A stretch of DNA of 64,000 bases from Golubevia sp. BC0850 (taxonomy: Eukaryota > Basidiomycota > Exobasidiomycetes > Golubeviales > Golubeviaceae). This document shows positions 58,335 to 64,000 of this stretch, piece after piece. The notes under the pieces were generated by a model, which saw only the letters and a list, made by a program, of their open reading frames with translations, had not been told where the DNA came from and did not search any database. The stretch covers positions 682,001-746,000 of the forward strand of contig JAAVVG010000004.1 of the NCBI GenBank assembly GCA_012976225.1, written 5' to 3'. A program made the position numbers and the translations under genes. Position 1 is the stretch's first letter, and each line of letters opens with the position of its first letter.

Positions 58335-60119
58335 AGAGGGATTGGATAGAGGGGGGATCAGGTGAGTTATAGTTAGAGATAATGAGTAGGACAGGTATGG
58401 GAAGAGGTAGAGGGCTGAGATAGCAAGGGTGAGGAGCCGTAAGGAGAGTGGACAAAGGGGCAAAGGGAGGGAACGTTGGAGGGAGCGTTGATTCTTACAA
58501 TCACTCTGGTTGGAGAGCTAGACTTTGGAATTCAACTTTGAAATGCATGGATCGAAGGGTCAGAAGTTTGAAGAAGGGAGCTTGACTTGACCTTCTTTGG
58601 GTCTCCCCTTTCCTAATCCACTTCCTCTCCCAATCGTTCATTCCAATTCGCTTAACAATCGTTCCTCCTCTTTCCTTTCTGTCTATCTCTCCGCTTTACT
58701 AGCTGCAGGGTTTCTTTCCTCAACCACTAGACGCTCCTCTACCAAATTAAATTCTCTTTGTCCTCAACGTTTTCATGAGCTCTCTCTCTCGGTAATGACA
58801 TTTTTGTAAATCGCTCTTTTTGGTCTCTCAACTTTCGAGTGTACAGGGACTCTTCCAGTTGCAAAGCTACGACAATCATAAAGGTCGAAGTCTTTGGTCG
58901 AAAGTTCTGGGGTTGGAGTTTCTGTTTGTGGTGGCTATCCGCAGTGGCGAATCCTTTGGAGGTAAGAGGGACGGGCAAGCGAGGGACATTCTTGATTGGA
59001 ATCCCAAGATGAGCGAGATCGGAAGTGACGAAAGAAGGAAACGAGGTAAGCTTTTTGAATCTTCTGCTCGAACGTTATCGCTCGATCTGACGTGTACAAA
59101 GGCTAGGTTCAAGTTCTAAGATTCCGTGGAACATCGAACATTTATGAGACTGGAGGCTATCAGTAATTGAAGGCGGTGGGTGAAGGAGAAAAGGGGAGGA
59201 AGTTGGAAGAAGACAGGTTGGGCAACCCTGTCACTCTTCCGTTCATATATTCCAAAGAATGACGGGCTCATGATGATCAGGTTGAAATGGAGAACCAGCT
59301 CAAGCTTACTTAATAAAATAGGAAAATTTATTGGTTGGAACTTCAAACCGTCAAAAAAAAGCCCTCCCTTCACAAGAAAGCAGCGATTGTAAATTTTAGT
59401 TTTACAGCCTATCCTATACAGGTATCCTCATTATCCACCTTCAATTTAAATCTATGATCAAATTCAACCTAAACGACCTAAAAACTCTATCCTCTACATC
59501 GTTCTAATCACCTCACCAAGTTCTCTACAAAATGCCATTGTATCCCCAAGTAGAGTTTCCGAGAATTCAAACGACCGGCCTTAATTTATCCAAAATCATC
59601 ACGACAAGGACGCATTCAAGCAGTTTTCTCATCCTCAAATCTTAATCTCAGTTCGAAACACTTTGAATCTTTGGTCTCTGTCGCTTCATCGTCTCGTCGA
59701 TACCACCGCGGAGCACCAGTCTAGATTTCTTTTCAAGATCTCAGAATCGAAGATGAACCAGAGCTACTACCATGTGACAATCCAAGTTGAAATCTTAGGG
59801 ATCAAGGGACTTGGACTCGACACTGAAGCTGACTCCTTGCCTCTCTGCCTTCCTTTTACATTCCTTATTATACCATACCGTGCGTATTACTGTTTGTTGG
59901 TTTTATCTGGATTTTCTGAAGAGCCCAATGACTCGATCACTCTATTCGATACCTAAGATTGAGATTTTTCCGTCTGAGCGACGTCGTTACGTCACCTGCT
60001 CATCTCCCTCGACCCTCAGCCGCAGCCACAGAGTAGTAACGATCAGATTACGAAGCAACACGATTTTCGAACATATGAAGGCAAGAAATTGAAATGACTT
60101 CTTTCTGAAACCAATCATT
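58335..60119. other. gene-poor region
   Basis: Only short unrecognised frames occur, for example a 97-codon plus-strand frame at 59663-59956. Several poly-A and poly-T runs and a TTTAATTTATC-type A/T-rich stretch lie around 59390-59590. No gene is supported. Confidence 0.4.
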
Positions 60120-60787
60120 TCGAACTTCAAGTCAAGAAACCTCTTCAAAGCCACCAACGGCTCGTTCAGCTCCTCTCTCTCAACTCGTCGCTTGACCTCA
60201 ACTTCCTTCACTGCCAGGATCATCAACCACGGAATCCAGTCTCAAACCTTCTCATCAAATCGAACTATCAGTCCAGTCAGAGCTCTTCCACTTTCAGCTT
60301 CATTTGGATCGGCTTCTCGTTCTCTTCACAGCTCTTCATCTCACACCCCTCGCTACCATCCATCTGAAAGAGATCTCAAATAAATTCTCTCCAACTGCAA
60401 TGACCTTGAAAACGGGAAGAAGGAGTTCAGATACGGAGCAAGAGCCCATCTCAATGAAGTAGAGCAAAACCATGCTGCAGATTTAAGCGCTGTAAAAAAG
60501 CTTCTAGAGAAGGAGGAAGAGACAAAGTTGAAATTTTCGTCTGAAGAGCTAGAGAGAGCTAGAGATAGAGTTAAAAGAGAAGTGGGGAAGAGAAAGTGGA
60601 AGGAGAGCCCATGGCAATGGCGAGTCTCCTTGGGGGATACTTTCTTCACTCCTCACACATAGAGCTGAAGGATCAGGAACGCACTAGAGCAGAGCTTGAG
60701 GCATATCTAGAAATTGACAGACTTATCGCTGATTCGGAGAGGACTCTTCGGGAAGAAAGAACGAAGATTCAACTCAACTCCTTCTGA
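60120..60787 (+). pseudogene. possible coiled-coil protein gene, interrupted
   Basis: One plus-strand frame is open from about 60120 to 60380, stops at TAA (60381-60383), and continues open in the same frame to 60662. The first part is Ser/Arg/Thr-rich and poor in acidic residues (RRLTSTSFTARIINH, SASRSLHSSSSHTPRYHPSE), like a mitochondrial presequence. The second part is a charged helix (AVKKLLEKEEETKLKFSSEE, ERARDRVKRE). A GTGGGG...ATAGAG intron would join this in phase to a further helix ending at 60787 (ELKDQERTRAELEAYLEIDR). No ATG is present near the start of the frame. Because the TAA sits in mid-frame, a decayed gene or a TAA removed by an unseen intron are both possible. Family unknown. 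Confidence 0.3.
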
Positions 60788-61384
60788 AGAGGAATGAAGA
60801 GAAGCGAGACGGAAGGAAGAGACTCGTGTAGGTTTGAACGGACTACTTTGAACCCCATCCCCCTTTTTTTGTCTTTCTTTGCTTTGTATTTCAGCTTCTC
60901 TAGATTTCGTATCTGTCAGCTTATGAGTTTTCTGTTGCTTCAAGCTTTTTTCGGAACTTCAAACCACCTCAGAACCTGATTATCTCCGATATTTGAATGA
61001 TGTGCTTCCGATTTTGTGGGTTGATTTTGTTAATTTATGATTACAGAAAATGAAAATTGAGACTTTAATTTTTTTCGTTCGTCGATCTGCGAGAAAAAAA
61101 AGAGAGAGGAGCTGCTAGAGATCAAGTGAGAGAAGAGCAGAGAGAGCTAGATGCATCAATCTGAATGTTTGATGAATCAATTCATTGAGGTAAAAAATCA
61201 GAAGCGCGGAGAGAACTTGATTGGGCTGATGCGGGTATGATCTCGAGAAAAATATCTTGACTCTCTATCCTTCGCTTTACCTTTCGTGGACACACGTTCA
61301 TTGAACAAAGAGAAACAATTATTTTCGAATCAAATATGTATCTACGAAGAGCCAATCGACCCCACTCTTTCTCTGAAGATCTGT
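60788..61384. other. 3' flank of uba1 and uncertain coiled-coil-like remnants
   Basis: Short helix-like translations such as SEARRELDWADAG (about 61200) occur on the plus strand but lack any continuous frame. An A/T-rich stretch lies at 61010-61100. No gene is supported. Confidence 0.35.
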
Positions 61385-64000
61385 CTATGGTTTGACTTCG
61401 ACTCTGACGTAAGGTACCTGTTCGATTGCAAGGTAAATGTTGAAAAGCAATGCGAAGAGAGAAAAGGTCAATAAAATAAAAGTAGCGATCGTTTTCAACC
61501 CAAAGCGGCGACGTCCGATCACTTACCTCAACATCTTCACCGCTTTCAAGTTCATCGCACATCACTTCCACGATGACATACTTGGCATGCTATTTAATGG
61601 AGATTGAAGGGAACATTAAACGTCAGTAAGATGAATCAGAGCCCTTCAAACCTGACCCAATGCTCGAATACTTACAGAAGGAATAGGTTTACGACTAACA
61701 GTTTCCACCAATTCACTCATCCTCATTCCCAATCTTTCCTGTCTCTTAGCGGGAGCCAAGAAAGCCGAGAAGAGCATCGAAACACCCGAACTCAACATGT
61801 TAACATCCAAACCATGCTCATTCTTGAAGATTTCCAGGAATTCATTGAGAGTTGGATTTCCCTTGATCTCAAACCTAGACCAAAGGGTCCAGTCAATCTT
61901 CTTTCCATCTTTACCATGATAACTCAACTTTGAAGCTTCAATTGGTTCAGAGAAAGCCATAAATGGAAGAGCTAGATTGACGAAACTGTTCTTGTAATCT
62001 TCGACCTTTGATTTTCCATCGATGATCTTGTAGAGTTCGAGACAGACTAGACCAGTTGCTAGCGCTGTTGTAGTTGCAATAGCAGGGATGATCTTTCCAG
62101 CAATTCCCTTGGTCTTGTGCCTGTCTGCTTCTGGGATCTGGTAGTTTGAAGCTCTTAGATTTGAGGCTGCAGTGATGAAGGAGATGTGGTGATTCGAATC
62201 ATCGTCCTTCTCAAATTCGACTGGATTGAGTTGAAGTCCAGCAAAAGATGAAGCGGAAGGCAGAGACGAGGTGAGCTCGGTCACGTCCGACTCATCAGCT
62301 GGAGCGTTTTGAGCAGCGGCGGCGGCAGCAGCAGCTTCTCCTTCGTTGACTTGAATTTTGACATTCGACTTTGGCTCGAACTCAGGAACGATGACGTTCG
62401 ATAGAGCTTTGTGGAAGTAAGCTGGGTTGGTTTCTCCCTTGAGTCCATAATTGAAGGCGTGGAGGTTGGAGGCTGAGATGATGTATTCCAAGTGAGTTGG
62501 CTGAGGGAAGAGAAAGAAGCGAAAAGGTTGAGTTCAGAATTGTGGCTCAAAAGAGGTAGGGGCGGCAAGTTCTCCTCCCTGTTTTCTTTCAACTTTCTGA
62601 CTAGAGTACTCACATTGTTGGCATCAAACTTCAAAGGAGTTGGGGCTCTCTTCGGACCACTCCAGAAAGGTTGACCAGTAGAAGTAACCGAATCAGCAGG
62701 AAGAGAGAAAAGCAGTTGTTGAATAACGTTATTATAATTTTCCTCGAATTTCAATCTAGCCCAAACCACACAAGCATCAAAAGTAATAGGTCTTTGATCC
62801 ACCAAGAACTCCTTAATCTGTACCAGTTGCTCTCTTTGGTTTCCACCAGCATTAAGAGTAGTTTCAATATAATCAGGAACAGTCAGAAAGCTATTGACAT
62901 TTTCGATAGGTTTGACGAAGAATTCATCCAATTGTTCTCTAGCCCATTGAATAGTATGTTCAATGCTGTTAGGGAAATTCTTCAAAGTACAAACCGGAAT
63001 GGATTTTTCAGGTGGATCTTGACTTGAGGAATAAGATTCAGTTAGGTTTGGAATGACGACTTGAGTATTGGCTTTAGTACCAAGAGTACCACTTTCTAAT
63101 AGGGGTTTGTTATAATAGACACATCTTCTATCCATGTATTGTCTTGCAACAACATTGTCTAAAGCATTTGTAACACCATCTAAACTTTCGAAAAAGTCAT
63201 CTCCATAAACGTCTTCAGTTTCAATTCCAACTCTGTTTTGATGAGCTTTGATCTTGTTCTTTAAATCTGGGTTCATTTCTGAAACTGCTAGAGCTGCAGT
63301 ATCGGCTTTGAAATTCCCAACATCTTTCGAACGGAACAAGAATTGTCGATTTAAATTTGACTTCTCGATAGTGTCCATATCTGTCACCTGAATTGAACCT
63401 TTCGGTCCAGAAGCTAATCCCATCATCGACCAATTCTTCAACATCTCACAACCAATGGCACCAGATCCTACCAAGAACTGTGAAACGTTAGTCAATTTCT
63501 CATGGAAGGCTTTTCCTAGAACTTGAATCTGACCATCGTATCTTGAACCAATAGGTTGGAATTCAGCTTCATCCAAAGTTGAGGTTTGAGAAGGTAAGGA
63601 TTCCAAAGAATCGACATAGAGATGTTGAACTAGAGGATGGAATTTTCCAGAACAAGCTTTCAAAGCTTCTTGAGCGACGAATCCTCCAATATAAGCTACC
63701 ATTGGACTCAAATCTCCTCTAGCTTGGAAAGAAAGTTCCCTGATCAAATCCTCGTCTAAATCTCCTTCTTGACCCGAAGATCTCCAAATAGCTTTACTTA
63801 ATTCCACGACCTGTCGAGCATCTTCCGAATTCCTAGCTCTAGGCAATTGACCTTTCTCTTTCCAAAACTGACTCAATCCTTGAAATCCAACGTGTAACAT
63901 CATAGGTCTATCAAACTTAGCGAAATCTGAAATCAACAATTCAGGTTCTTTTAAACTCTGTTCTAAACTTTTGAACTCTATCAACTTGGGAATTTTGACT
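61385..64000 (-). CDS. uba1: Uba1, ubiquitin-activating enzyme E1 (C-terminal half)
   Basis: The gene enters from the right edge. Visible exons are 64000-62614, 62500-61676, 61589-61527 and 61417-61385. E1 activates ubiquitin by adenylation and passes it as a thioester to E2 enzymes. The second adenylation domain shows FLVGSGAIGCEMLKNW, TDMDTIEKSNLNRQFLFR (nucleotide and metal binding) and GVTNALDNVVARQYMDRRC. The catalytic Cys lies in IPVCTLKNFPNSIEHTIQWA. The second catalytic half-domain contains PTPLKFDANN and THLEYIISASNLHAFNYG, with an insertion of eight Ala residues (EGEAAAAAAAAQ). The ubiquitin-fold domain at the C-terminus is split over three exons and closes with KYVIVEVMCDELESGEDVE and VPYVRVEVKP. 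The last exon has only 11 codons including the stop. Identity is secure; the N-terminal half is outside the window. Confidence 0.95.

Noticed and set aside
1-64000. Search for tRNA, rRNA, CRISPR, LTR elements and DNA transposons
   Set aside because: No B-box-like GGTTCGAATCC motif in a plausible setting, no terminal repeats, and no reverse transcriptase, integrase or transposase motifs were seen by eye.

Overview
This window is nuclear DNA of a filamentous or dimorphic fungus, most likely a basidiomycete. The genes carry short introns (about 60-220 nt) with GTGAGT or GTAAGT donors, a CTGAC or CTAAC branch site and a CAG or TAG acceptor. Promoters are pyrimidine-rich, and the gene set is fungal: ERMES subunits Mdm10 and Mdm12, a Rim15-type kinase, a Cdc11/Nud1 scaffold and a chitin deacetylase. 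The genus cannot be fixed from the sequence. All exon structures were worked out by hand from splice signals, reading phase and family resemblance. Each complete model gives a frame divisible by three with no internal stop.

Layout. 1-716 (-): N-terminal part of Mdm12, cut by the window edge. 953-2976 (+): unrecognised acidic protein with SUMO-interaction-like motifs. 3683-6264 (+): secreted protein with a His-rich cluster and a trefoil-like segment, behind a strong TATA box. 6685-18915 (-): Rim15-like PAS, kinase and receiver protein of 3901 residues. 19944-21602 (-): GPI-type chitin deacetylase. 22168-29631 (-): Cdc11/Nud1-like scaffold with a C-terminal LRR domain. 30113-32514 (-): gamma-glutamyltransferase, sharing a very short divergent promoter with a G-patch protein (32609-34528, +). 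35262-38645 (+): 15-exon sugar transporter that appears to need a one-nucleotide exon. 38646-41481: gene-poor. 41482-43835 (+): amino acid permease. 43836-47278: gene-poor, with a probably decayed BTB/POZ-type gene. 47279-49635 (-): Mdm10. 51089-53962 (+): Asn/Gly/Pro-rich single-pass membrane protein. 55131-56507 (+): secreted PHB-depolymerase-like esterase. 56756-57205 (-): F-box/LRR-like fragment. 57858-58334 (+): small V-ATPase subunit f. 60120-60787 (+): possible broken coiled-coil gene. 61385-64000 (-): C-terminal half of ubiquitin-activating enzyme Uba1, cut by the right edge.

Functional themes. Mdm10 and Mdm12 belong to the same ER-mitochondria tether. Rim15 and the two nutrient transporters belong to nutrient sensing and uptake. 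Cdc11 acts in septation signalling. The chitin deacetylase, the His-rich secreted protein and the esterase act at the wall or outside the cell. The genes are independent transcription units, not an operon. The most unusual observation is the apparent single-nucleotide exon at 37763. No intact transposon, LTR element, CRISPR array, rRNA or tRNA gene was recognised.
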